From contig JAXHTV010000004.1 in the NCBI GenBank assembly GCA_034189865.1, positions 1-64,000 of the forward strand: DNA of 64,000 nucleotides, in the 5' to 3' direction. Source of the DNA: Pseudomonadota bacterium (lineage in GTDB: Bacteria; Pseudomonadota; Gammaproteobacteria; UBA5335). The translations under genes were made by a program, and so were the position numbers. Below, piece by piece: positions 41,859-50,645 of this stretch; the stretch's first letter is position 1; every line of letters begins with the position of its first letter. The notes under the pieces were generated by a model that was not told the DNA's origin, made no database searches, and was given only the letters and a program-made list of their open reading frames with translations.

Positions 41859-43481
41859 TCAACTCACCTCCGCCGCTTTCAAGTCCATGATATAAGAATT
41901 GAAACGTTCCCTAAGGTCTGGTTTCAGAATCTTCGACATGGCGTTTTTCGGCAGCTCGTCAACGTAGACGATGTGACGAGGGCACTTGTAGTCCGCAAGG
42001 TGCTCCCGACAGAAGGCGTTGATTTTCTCTGGTGTCAGGTGTCCTTCGCCGGGCTGAAATCCCGGCTTGGGGACCACTACCGCCAAAATATCCTCCCCCA
42101 GATCGGGGTGTGGCACGCCAATGGCTGCCGCTTCGAGCACTTCCGGTATTTCCAATAGCACCCGTTCGATCTCGATCGCGAAAATGTTGTATCCACCCCG
42201 CAAGATCATGTCTTTCTTGCGGTCGGTCAGGTAAACATAACCGTCGTCCCCGACATAGCCCACATCGCCCGTATGTAAGAAATCGCCTTTCCACAGCTCT
42301 CGCGTTTTATCGTCCCCTTTGTAGTAGCGTCGCCGAGCGACGTCGGAACGGAAGCAAATTTCCCCCACCTCTCCTTGCGGTACCGGGTTATTGTCTTCGT
42401 CCACAATCACCACTTCGCAGCCAATTGGGCGGCCGACGGAACCGGGATGATTCAATATGTCACGGGGGTTCGGCCCCAACATACAAGCGGCATTGGCTCC
42501 GCCTTCGGTCAGCCCGTAGCCATTGAGCATCATGGCCCTGGGCCACACCTCCATCATCTTTCGAACCGTATCCGGCTGAATCGGCGCCGCGCCGAAAAAC
42601 ACAAACTTCAGCGAACTGTAGTCATAGTCCTTCAACTTCGGGTGCTTCATCGCCAGGTTCAGCATGGTCGGCACCGCCATCACCGACGTCGCTTTGTAAC
42701 GGTCGATGGACGCGAGCAATTGCTCGGGATCGAACTTGGGCAACACCAACTGCGTGATCCCTGCTCGAACGCTCATCAACATGAGCCCATGTGCACCGGT
42801 AAACCCAAACAACGGCACCGAGTGAAGCAAACTCTCCCCAAACAATGCGCCAAGCATTTTGCCGAGATTCTCCCGCCCCGGCTGGTCCGCCAAGTTCCCT
42901 TCGGGCACCAGCACGCCCTTGGGCATGCCCGTGGTGCCGGAGGTGTAGAGCAAATCAGCGGGGTCTTCCGTTGTGGGCGCCGGATCCAAAGCGGGGAAAT
43001 CGGTGGAACCGGACGTCAATACATCCCCTAGAGCCGAAAATCCCGGCGCCGCCTCGGTGCCAGTAACGAAAAAGTGTTTGAGTTTGAAGGTGCCCGGACG
43101 GCCTTCAATATCAACCGACTCGCCTTTCGCCAACGGGATCAGATGCTCCAAGTGTTCCGGTCCCGCCACCATGGCCACGGCGTCGCTGTGCTCCAATACG
43201 TAATACTTTTCCGGCCGAGCCCAACGGACGTTAATGGGAACCGGCACCGCACCCAGCTTGTGGATCCCGAAGTACGCGGCGTTGAACAGCACCGCCTGGT
43301 CGTTACCCATCACCATGGCCACTTTGTCGCCCCGAGCAACCCCGGCCTGATGCAGAATCGCGGCGATACGGGACGACGCGAGATCTAATCCCTCAAAAGT
43401 TACTTCGCCGTCATTTGCGACAACTGCCAATTTATCCGGCTTTTCACTCACCGTATTGGCGAGCAAATCCACTACTGCCAT
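41859..43481 (-). CDS. Acyl-CoA synthetase / AMP-dependent ligase
   Basis: ANL superfamily enzyme of 540 residues that activates a carboxylic acid with ATP to the acyl-CoA. Motifs: ADLLYTSGTTGMPKGVLVPEGN (P-loop, A3), FFGAAPIQPDTVRKM, LNGYGLTEGG (A5), GDFLHTGDVGYVGDDGYVYLTDRKKDMILRGGYNIF (A7-A8) and the catalytic Lys in KNAMSKILKPDLR (A10). Composition and length fit medium/long-chain or aromatic acyl-CoA ligases; the substrate cannot be assigned. It stands alone. Confidence 0.9.
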   Translation of the reverse strand: MAVVDLLANTVSEKPDKLAVVANDGEVTFEGLDLASSRIAAILHQAGVARGDKVAMVMGNDQAVLFNAAYFGIHKLGAVPVPINVRWARPEKYYVLEHSDAVAMVAGPEHLEHLIPLAKGESVDIEGRPGTFKLKHFFVTGTEAAPGFSALGDVLTSGSTDFPALDPAPTTEDPADLLYTSGTTGMPKGVLVPEGNLADQPGRENLGKMLGALFGESLLHSVPLFGFTGAHGLMLMSVRAGITQLVLPKFDPEQLLASIDRYKATSVMAVPTMLNLAMKHPKLKDYDYSSLKFVFFGAAPIQPDTVRKMMEVWPRAMMLNGYGLTEGGANAACMLGPNPRDILNHPGSVGRPIGCEVVIVDEDNNPVPQGEVGEICFRSDVARRRYYKGDDKTRELWKGDFLHTGDVGYVGDDGYVYLTDRKKDMILRGGYNIFAIEIERVLLEIPEVLEAAAIGVPHPDLGEDILAVVVPKPGFQPGEGHLTPEKINAFCREHLADYKCPRHIVYVDELPKNAMSKILKPDLRERFNSYIMDLKAAEVS

Positions 43482-44342
43482 TCTTGTCTCCTCCGTTTAG
43501 TCTCAATTTTTCAGCTATTTGTAATTAAAAGTCGAAATCGCCAGCACGCACCGGATCGTAGTTTTCCCGACCCGAGGCTCAAAGGTCTTTATATATGGTG
43601 AAGCACCGTGAAAGCCCACAAAACACTTACGGAAACCCTGCCAAAACCCGCATAACCAGAATGGACCAATCACCCTTCTCCCGCCACCAGAGGCTGATCG
43701 TCTCATTGACGGTTCCCAGCACCAAGCCCGTGTTCAGTCGTGCCGGTGTACATGACATCGAAGCGCTCGCGGCCATCGAAAAACACGACACGCGATGCCT
43801 GCCAGCGCGATTGCAGGCGTAGGTGTTTAAACTCCGATGGCACAGCGAGCGATCCACCACGGCCCTGAGGAAGCGGTGCTTGTCATTGCTGCGCTGTGCC
43901 TCATTCGTCTTCGCCGGGACCGCTCCACCGGCCGCCCGAGAAACCGCTGGAGTTACACGCATAGTGATAGTCAGGCCAACTCGACGCCATGCAGGTTTAA
44001 CGCGACTTCTCTGCGCTGTTCTCATCCCAGGCGGCCATGGATGATGGCTGAAAAGACTATGAGAAACGGAACCAAAACTGCCTCGCGTGGTCTTTCTAGC
44101 TTACGCCGACAGTCGTTAAACGACTGTTCAATTATGCCCGATCAATTAACACCAAATCCATGCCGGAAAATTCTGGCCACAAGGAGAGACTGGCAAGCCA
44201 GCGCAGCCGGTTTAGATTTTTTGCTCGGCTGCCGAAACAACTATAGAGGGAACACGCGAAACGACTTGCGCACGCATCAGCAAATAACGATCGCCACTTG
44301 CCAATCGATAGCAAACTCCGGCACGATACAGGCCCAACTATC
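43482..44342. other. Long apparently non-coding region
   Basis: About 860 bases without a convincing gene. Frames of 75-169 residues occur on both strands, but they overlap each other, lack ribosome binding sites and have Arg/Ser/Thr-rich, unrecognised translations. The region may hold decayed sequence. No RNA gene, terminator or repeat stands out. Confidence 0.5.
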
Positions 44343-44909
44343 ATGACTCGACAAGACCGAACCGAAATCTCGCGGATCAATCGCCGCCGCTTTCTCATGC
44401 TAACGGCTACGGCTATTGGCGGTGCCACACTGACTCCGGGCCAACTGCTCGCCAAAACGACCCGACCAGAGCGCCAAATCGCCATCCGAAACCTCCACAC
44501 CGGAGAGCGTTTGCGCGAAACGTACTGGGCCGACGGCAAACACATCCACTCGGCGCTGGAGTCTATTAACCACGTATTGCGTGATTTTCGCACCGGTGAT
44601 ATTCATCCCATCGATGCGGGCCTGATCGATACGCTTTATTTATTGTCAGCCCGACTCGACGCCACGCCGGAATTCGAGATCATTTCCGGTTATAGGTCGC
44701 CCCATACCAATGAGATGCTTCGCCGCAGCGGCGGCGGCGTTGCCAAGAAAAGCTATCATATGCGCGGCATGGCCGTGGACGTGCGGATGCCGAAAATTCC
44801 GCTTCGCGATGTCCGCCAAGCGGCCCTCCAAATCGGGGCCGGCGGAGTCGGATATTACCCGAAATCAGGCTTTATTCACCTCGATACCGGCCCGGTACGA
44901 AGCTGGTAA
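44343..44909 (+). CDS. DUF882/YcbK (MepK-like) peptidoglycan endopeptidase
   Basis: The 188-residue product starts at ATG 44343 and has a twin-arginine-like leader (INRRRFLMLTATAIGGATL). The M15-type zinc peptidase domain shows EIISGYRSPHTNEML, SYHMRGMAVDVRM with the His and Asp ligands, and the final His in SGFIHLDTG. E. coli MepK cleaves the 3-3 crosslinks made by L,D-transpeptidases. It ends ten bases from the convergent LdtD gene, so both sides of 3-3 crosslink metabolism are neighbours. Confidence 0.9.
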   Translation: MTRQDRTEISRINRRRFLMLTATAIGGATLTPGQLLAKTTRPERQIAIRNLHTGERLRETYWADGKHIHSALESINHVLRDFRTGDIHPIDAGLIDTLYLLSARLDATPEFEIISGYRSPHTNEMLRRSGGGVAKKSYHMRGMAVDVRMPKIPLRDVRQAALQIGAGGVGYYPKSGFIHLDTGPVRSW

Positions 44910-44919
44910 TACCGACGGT

Positions 44920-46656
44920 TTACGAGGGCTCTAACACCCTGACCAACCGCTCGTCGCGCCCGTAAAGATCCGGTCGGAAGTGCACATCCCCATCGGCATC
45001 GACCCAAGCGGTGCGGTAGTCCAGATAGATCGGTATAGGTTTTTTCATATTGACGCGGCGCTCTTTGTTTTCGCGCTGGGCTCGAGTTACCGCGTCCAAA
45101 TCGCAGTCGCCTTCGCATTGCACCAGATAGCTTAGCAACGCCTGCGCATCGCTGAGCCGAACGCATCCCGAGCTGAAGTCCCGCACCGCGTAGTTAAACA
45201 GCCAGCGCTCCGGTGAATCGTGCAGATAGACATCATAGGCATTGGGAAACATAAACTTTACTTTGCCCAACGGATTGGTCGGCCCGGGCTCCTGTACTAG
45301 ACGGTAGGGAAAATTGTTCTCATGTAGGGACAGCCAATCCACATCTTTCGGGTCCATACGGACGGTTTTTCCGCCCAGGGTCAGATAGACACCGATATTT
45401 CGGTCCGTCAGATAGTCGGGATCCACCCACACTCGCGGCAAAATATCCTCAATGGCGATTCTCCGAGGGATATGCCAGCGCGGATTCGTCACGATATAGG
45501 TAATCTCTGATCGGAAAACCGGTGTTCGGCGATAGTCTTTTCCCACCACCACCGGCATCGACAACACCTCGCGCCACTGCTCCATGACTTGGAGTTCGAA
45601 CGCCGGCGTATTGACGAGGATGTAGCGTTCGCCCGGATCTCGGGGGGCCCAACGCCAACGCTCCAAATTCACCATCAACTGCGCCATGCGCTGCTGGGGC
45701 GTGTAGTTCATTTCCACGATTGTGCGCTTGCCCACCACACCATCGTCGACCAAGCCATGACGACGCTGGAACCGTTTGACAGCCTGCTCGAGATCATCAT
45801 CGAAAACCGAAGGCTCACCGCGCGCCTCGGAAGAATCCAGGTCGCGAGTCTGAAACAACCGGCTGCGCACGGCGACCACCCGCTGATCGTCATCGCCGAC
45901 CCGAAGGGACGGCCCCCGGGGAATAGGGTCCCACGGAATCCGCGCAGCGGTGGCCTCGCGAAACACGCGCAATGCGCGCCGCAAACGATCGTAGCCCGGA
46001 TGAACAGGCAGTACTGCGTCCATCGCCTGATCTACCCCGTCAGGGTATCGCGAGGCAGTTTCCAACAAAGCGATATAGTCGACGGGGTCTCGATAGCTTT
46101 TCCAGTCCGGCTCGATCTCCGCTGGATTCAATCGACCATCAGCCAAGTGCGACAAATAAAGAAAAAACGCATCGGTCAGTAAAACGTCCAAGGCTTTGTC
46201 GCGCTCGAATCGATCCGCCGCATCTTCCCGGCGCAACGCGTCGATCGTCTGAAGGTGGTAATCCGAGGAGCGTAGCCCATGATCGGGTGCTTGGGTGAGT
46301 AACTCCAGGAATCTGGTGGCCGCGTCGCTGAGATTACCCTCCCGCAACCAAATCGTGCCGTGACGTCCAGCGTAAGCCCGGCCGACCTGCTCCGGACACT
46401 GCAACCCGCTGCCTCGGTCGGATTGACCATTGCAGGGTCGTGTCACGGCTGACGGCGGTGGTTGCATTTCCGAGGCCACGACACGCGCCACCGCGGAAGC
46501 ACAAAGCACGAGAACGCCAAACTGAATTAGTAAAGAGGACCATTGCCGACGCACAAATCGACCTCGGGCCTCACAAGAGCCTTGCACCGAATCCACGCTT
46601 CCCCCGAATCCTGTTTCCGTGTCCGGCATTTCCGGATCAAGTGAATCCGACATCAT
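44920..46656 (-). CDS. L,D-transpeptidase of the YcbB/LdtD type
   Basis: Makes 3-3 crosslinks in peptidoglycan. In 578 residues: a cytoplasmic tail, membrane/signal helix (about 42-62), a YcbB-type N-terminal domain, a peptidoglycan-binding domain (VFDDDLEQAVKRFQRRHGLVDDGVVGKRT), and the YkuD domain (YILVNTPAFELQVM) ending with the catalytic FSSGCVRLSDAQ cysteine and upstream YLHDSPERWLF histidine. Start is at one of two adjacent ATGs (46656 or 46653). Confidence 0.92.
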   Translation of the reverse strand: MMSDSLDPEMPDTETGFGGSVDSVQGSCEARGRFVRRQWSSLLIQFGVLVLCASAVARVVASEMQPPPSAVTRPCNGQSDRGSGLQCPEQVGRAYAGRHGTIWLREGNLSDAATRFLELLTQAPDHGLRSSDYHLQTIDALRREDAADRFERDKALDVLLTDAFFLYLSHLADGRLNPAEIEPDWKSYRDPVDYIALLETASRYPDGVDQAMDAVLPVHPGYDRLRRALRVFREATAARIPWDPIPRGPSLRVGDDDQRVVAVRSRLFQTRDLDSSEARGEPSVFDDDLEQAVKRFQRRHGLVDDGVVGKRTIVEMNYTPQQRMAQLMVNLERWRWAPRDPGERYILVNTPAFELQVMEQWREVLSMPVVVGKDYRRTPVFRSEITYIVTNPRWHIPRRIAIEDILPRVWVDPDYLTDRNIGVYLTLGGKTVRMDPKDVDWLSLHENNFPYRLVQEPGPTNPLGKVKFMFPNAYDVYLHDSPERWLFNYAVRDFSSGCVRLSDAQALLSYLVQCEGDCDLDAVTRAQRENKERRVNMKKPIPIYLDYRTAWVDADGDVHFRPDLYGRDERLVRVLEPS

Positions 46657-46879
46657 TAAGGCTTGTTATACGATTGCCGCGACGAATCGGATAATTAGGA
46701 ATATCTCTACTGCGGAGGTCTATTTTAGCGCGATAACCGAGAAGATTTCTGCAATTTTACGACAATTGGTAGCATAACGACGTAAAGCCGATAATGTTTC
46801 GCCCATCGCTACTAACGTCGGGTACCTGTGCCCGTCTCCATAACCGCCTCGATCAAACAATGACTCGACGAGCCCCCGC

Positions 46880-48682
46880 TTATGCCGAACCGGCCTGTTT
46901 TGTAATGCCGAACTGACGCATCCGATACGTCAGCGTAGACGGCTTCAAGCCGAGCATCGCGGCAGCGCCGTCTTCTCCAGATATCTTCCAGTTCGCATAT
47001 CGCAGTGCTTTGATCATGTTTGCTTTTTCCATTTGACGCATATCCAAATCCGTGAGGAATTCGCGACCCTCATCATCCGGGAGAATCGTAGCGGTCTCCT
47101 GGCGGGTCGAGGTGCCTGAGATGGCCAGATCGAGCCGCAACCGGTCTCCCTGAGTCAGAATCACCGCACGTTCGATCACATTCTTTAGTTCACGGATGTT
47201 ACCCGGCCAATCGTGCTGGCTAAGCAGTTTTTTCTGTGCCGTGGACAAACCTAGAGGATGACGCCCCAACTCCCGACAGTTGAGCGTGAGAAAGTGTTGG
47301 GCAAGCAACGGGATATCCGCGACCCGGTCCCTCAAAGGCGGAACGGCGATAGGAAAAACGCTCAAACGGTAATAAAGATCTTCACGGAAACGCCCGGCTT
47401 TCACTTCGGCAGCCAAATCCCGGTTGGTGGCTGCGACGATGCGCACATTCACCTTCACGGTGCGCTCGTCGCCCACCCGCTCGAACTCCCGCTCCTGGAG
47501 CGCCCGTAGCAGCTTGCCTTGCAAATCCAGCGGAATTTCGCCAACTTCGTCCAAAAAGAGCGTGCCGCCGTTGGCCAGTTGCAAGCGACCGATACGGTCA
47601 CGAGTCGCCCCAGTGAATGCCCCTTTAACGTGACCAAAGAACTCACTTTCGAACAAATCCTTGGGGATCGATGCACAGTTCACCTTAATCAGCGGCCCAC
47701 TCCCGCGTTCGCTCTTGTTATGGATCGCACGGGCGATCATTTCCTTTCCAACCCCAGACTCACCCAGAATCAACACGCTCGCTGGTGTGTCGGCCACCGC
47801 CTGAATCTGTGCCAGGGTTCGTTGCAAAGCCCCGCTTTCACCGATGATTTCGCCGAAGTGGGTCGTAATGTTGATTTCGTCCCGCAGGTAATCACGCTCC
47901 TGCTCGAGTTCTTCTTTGAGTTGCGTGATCTCTTCGTAGGCCTTTTCCCGCTGACGCTCGTGGGCCCTGCGCTCGCTGATATCGCGAAACACGATCACAG
48001 CACCTTGGATCTCCCCTTCCTGCATGATCGGTGTGCTGACATATTCCACCGGCACGCACGTGCCGTCATGACGCCAAAATACTTCGTCGTCCACCCGGTG
48101 TACTTCGCCGTCCTGAAGCGCTGCATAGATCGGGCATGCCTCCCGAGGGTAGGGACGACCATCCGCATGACTGTGGTGATGGATATCATGCACGCGCGTA
48201 CCTAGGATATCTTTGGCATGCCAACCCAGTATCCGGGTCGACGCCGCATTGGCGAAAGTTGCCCGTCCCTCTTTGTCCAGCCCGTAGATACCTTCTCCGG
48301 CGGCCCCCAAAATCAGCTCATACTCGGTGCGCAGGCGCGAGAAAGCCTCTCTGACCGCCTCATTCGGACGGGGCAACACCACCACCATCAGAACCGGGCG
48401 ATCTTCAAGCTGCTCCAACCACGCGGACAGACGACAATCCTGTGAAGGCCCCTCGCCTGGGAGATGGACGGGATACGCTTCAAGGGGCTCACCGCCCGCC
48501 TGCACGGCCATGAGCCGCTGTTTGAGCTCCGGCAGGTTATCTGCCCGTAACGAGTGCTCGAACGACAAGGGGCCGTCGGGATGATTCAGCTTGTTCAGCC
48601 ACGGCCGGCTCATGGCGAGACAGTTCATGCTCTGGTCGAACTTGGCGACCATCAACGTGGATTCCAATTGCGTCCATTGCAT
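46880..48682 (-). CDS. Sigma54-dependent transcriptional activator with PAS sensor
   Basis: Regulator of 600 residues from ATG 48682 (a TTG two codons earlier is possible). Residues 1-110 form an unassigned N-terminal domain, then a PAS domain (about 118-245; [21 protein letters not shown], ending FRDISERR), a coiled coil, the AAA+ domain (Walker A GESGVGKE, sigma54 loop GAFTGA, Walker [12 protein letters not shown]), and a FhlA-type helix-turn-helix ([22 protein letters not shown]). No receiver domain, so the PAS or N-terminal domain probably senses a ligand, haem or redox state. Divergent from a five-gene operon with a -24/-12 promoter and matching operators. Confidence 0.93.
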   Translation of the reverse strand: MQWTQLESTLMVAKFDQSMNCLAMSRPWLNKLNHPDGPLSFEHSLRADNLPELKQRLMAVQAGGEPLEAYPVHLPGEGPSQDCRLSAWLEQLEDRPVLMVVVLPRPNEAVREAFSRLRTEYELILGAAGEGIYGLDKEGRATFANAASTRILGWHAKDILGTRVHDIHHHSHADGRPYPREACPIYAALQDGEVHRVDDEVFWRHDGTCVPVEYVSTPIMQEGEIQGAVIVFRDISERRAHERQREKAYEEITQLKEELEQERDYLRDEINITTHFGEIIGESGALQRTLAQIQAVADTPASVLILGESGVGKEMIARAIHNKSERGSGPLIKVNCASIPKDLFESEFFGHVKGAFTGATRDRIGRLQLANGGTLFLDEVGEIPLDLQGKLLRALQEREFERVGDERTVKVNVRIVAATNRDLAAEVKAGRFREDLYYRLSVFPIAVPPLRDRVADIPLLAQHFLTLNCRELGRHPLGLSTAQKKLLSQHDWPGNIRELKNVIERAVILTQGDRLRLDLAISGTSTRQETATILPDDEGREFLTDLDMRQMEKANMIKALRYANWKISGEDGAAAMLGLKPSTLTYRMRQFGITKQAGSA

Positions 48683-48703
48683 TGTCAATCAGCCTGCGTA
48701 GTC

Positions 48704-48760
48704 CTCACAAATATTTGCCATTGTGCTCACAACATACTGCGACTCACAAGATATTGTGAG
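48704..48760. promoter_or_regulatory. Upstream activator sites: repeated CTCACAA / TTGTGAG
   Basis: CTCACAA occurs at 48704-48710, 48726-48732 and 48743-48749; the third forms a perfect 18-base palindrome CTCACAA-GATA-TTGTGAG with 48754-48760, and TTGTG at 48721-48725 pairs with the first copy. The cluster is about 80-120 bases upstream of the sigma54 start predicted at 48830, the normal place for enhancer sites, and also next to the regulator's own start, allowing autoregulation. Confidence 0.75.
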
Positions 48761-48803
48761 CCTGATTCGCTAGTAAGAATCTGATATTAAATATTTTCTA
48801 GGC

Positions 48804-48819
48804 TGGCATATTTCTCGCT
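48804..48819 (+). promoter_or_regulatory. Predicted sigma54 (RpoN) -24/-12 promoter
   Basis: TGGCATATTTCTCGCT has TGGCA at -24 and GC at -12 with exactly ten bases between GG and GC, matching the RpoN consensus TGGCAC-N5-TTGCW except within TT. It points to the NTF2-like gene at 48890, with a predicted start near 48830. Confidence 0.72.
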
Positions 48820-48889
48820 TCTAAGCGGATGTCCGAACATTCGACGCCACCGATGGCGTCCCAGAAATCAGCGCAGTGAAACGAGCCCA

Positions 48890-49264
48890 ATGAATAAGCG
48901 AATCAGGCCACCGTTCGACTATGAAGAGGTACTCGCCCTGCTACAGCGATTGGAGAATGCCTGGAATAGCCGACACCCGGAACATGCCATCAAGCTGATT
49001 AGTAACGATTGGAGGTTTTGGGATCGCGACGCCTGTCTTCAGGGTATCGCAGCCATCGCACGGTTACTGCGGCGGGAAGGGCGCCGCGCGCGCCACTACG
49101 GCGTTAAGGCAGAACTTTGGACGCATGCGTATTCCGAGCTTGCTGTTCGCTATCGAATCGAGCGGCAAGATGCGGTCAACGGTCCGTGGTATCGAACACG
49201 AGGCAACGCCCTGGTGCAGATCGACAACGACGGATTGATCCGCCAATGTGACTTGAAGCCATGA
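48890..49264 (+). CDS. NTF2-like/DUF1348-type protein, diverged paralogue
   Basis: The 124-residue product shares the alpha+beta NTF2 pattern of the next gene (LQRLENAWNSRHPEHAIKLI compared with [20 protein letters not shown]; the WYRTRGNALVQIDNDGLIRQ and [20 protein letters not shown] segments align). It is clearly a diverged duplicate, missing much of the conserved N-terminal part. Function unknown; NTF2 folds often make small enzymes or ligand-binding pockets. First gene after the sigma54 promoter. Confidence 0.75.
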   Translation: MNKRIRPPFDYEEVLALLQRLENAWNSRHPEHAIKLISNDWRFWDRDACLQGIAAIARLLRREGRRARHYGVKAELWTHAYSELAVRYRIERQDAVNGPWYRTRGNALVQIDNDGLIRQCDLKP

Positions 49265-49374
49265 ACCGCCGATCGAGGCCTCTGACCGGAGGCAAGCCCA
49301 CTACACCCGATGATGCACGAATTGATTGACTCGACCGGTCAATGAAACTGCAACCCGACGAGGATAAGCCGGAA

Positions 49375-49788
49375 ATGACAACTCGACACCCGCTACCGCC
49401 GTTTACCGCAGCCACTGCCGCCCAAAAGGTTCAAGCGGCCGAAGATGCCTGGAACACACGTAATCCCGAAGCCGTATCACTGGCCTACACCGAGGATTCC
49501 GAATGGCGAAACCGCGAGGAATTCATCCATGGGCGCAGCGAAATACAGGCCTTCCTCAGACGCAAATGGGAAAAGGAACGGGACTACCGGCTTCGCAAAA
49601 CCCTGTGGAGCTATACCGACAACCGGATTGCCGTGACGTTTTTCTATGAATGGCGTGACAACAGTAACCAGTGGTTTCGCTCGTACGGAAACGAGTTGTG
49701 GGAGTTCGACGACAACGGTTTAATGCGCCGCCGGATCGCCAGCATTAATGATCTCGCGATTTCCGAGCACGAACGTCAGCTGACCTGA
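49375..49788 (+). CDS. DUF1348 (NTF2-like) family protein
   Basis: The 137-residue product matches DUF1348 closely: [74 protein letters not shown] and [15 protein letters not shown] 49375 fits the family N-terminus better than the ATG at 49342. The family has no established function. Second gene of the sigma54-linked operon. Confidence 0.88.
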   Translation: MTTRHPLPPFTAATAAQKVQAAEDAWNTRNPEAVSLAYTEDSEWRNREEFIHGRSEIQAFLRRKWEKERDYRLRKTLWSYTDNRIAVTFFYEWRDNSNQWFRSYGNELWEFDDNGLMRRRIASINDLAISEHERQLT

Positions 49789-49941
49789 CTGGCCGCGTAA
49801 TGTGTCAACGAAACCACGACCAACCGGGCCGCCCAGATCCGTGGATTAACGCCCACCCCGCGTCGAATCCACGCCATCGGCGATTCAACGCGCAAGCCAC
49901 GACCCGGGCGCTCTCGCCCCGTCACCAAGGAGCAAACGACC

Positions 49942-50565
49942 ATGTCTGAGAGGAAACTTCATCGTCACCCGCTGTCCGGCCATTCCCATCGAGCGGAGCT
50001 GTTCTTATCCCTGCTGGGATTGGAGGCGGAGCTGATCGATGTGGACCTGCTGAAGGGGGAACACAAAAAATCGGCGTTTCTGGCCAAGAACTCCGCGGGC
50101 CAGATTCCGGTGCTGGAGGACAGCGACATCACCCTAGCGGACTCCAACGCGATTTTGGTGTACCTCGCCGGCCGTTACGACGCGGAACGCGAATGGTTAC
50201 CCCAGGACGCACGCGAAGCGGCTGAAGTGCAGCGATTTTTGTCCATCGCTGCCGGCCCGGTCTATACCGGCCCCGCATCGGCCCGCCTGGTCACGGTGTT
50301 CGGGTCCGGTTTGGACCATGACAAAGCGATACAAATCGCGCATACGATCTTGTCGTTTATCAATCGGCATCTCGCCGACCGCAATTGGCTAGCGAGCGAT
50401 CGCGCCACCATCGCCGATATCGCCAACTACACCTACATTGCGCACGCACCGGAAGGTAACGTGAGCCTGGAGGACTACGCCAACATCCGGGCTTGGCTGA
50501 AGCGCATCGAGGCGCTGCCCGGCTTCGTGCCCATGCAAGCCACCGCCGTGGGACTGGCAGCATAG
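49942..50565 (+). CDS. Glutathione S-transferase family protein
   Basis: The 207-residue product starts behind AAGGAG. The N-terminal thioredoxin-like domain has HPLSGHSHRAELFLSLLG (Ser/His region that activates glutathione), the cis-proline QIPVLED and the glutathione gamma-glutamyl contact DSNAILVYLA. The C-terminal helical domain contains RATIADIANYTYI with the N-capping box. Substrate class not assigned. Third gene of the operon; a MAPEG protein, also linked to glutathione, lies at the operon's end. Confidence 0.9.
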   Translation: MSERKLHRHPLSGHSHRAELFLSLLGLEAELIDVDLLKGEHKKSAFLAKNSAGQIPVLEDSDITLADSNAILVYLAGRYDAEREWLPQDAREAAEVQRFLSIAAGPVYTGPASARLVTVFGSGLDHDKAIQIAHTILSFINRHLADRNWLASDRATIADIANYTYIAHAPEGNVSLEDYANIRAWLKRIEALPGFVPMQATAVGLAA

Positions 50566-50645
50566 CGATGCCCTTGACGAAAAGCTCATCGGCGGCCGCT
50601 GCTCAAGGCAGTTGCCGATGAATACCCCACATGCGGTGACCGCTC

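Noticed and set aside
44920-45166. Minus-strand 96-residue frame near the LdtD C-terminus
   Set aside because: Overlaps LdtD in another frame and has no protein-like features.
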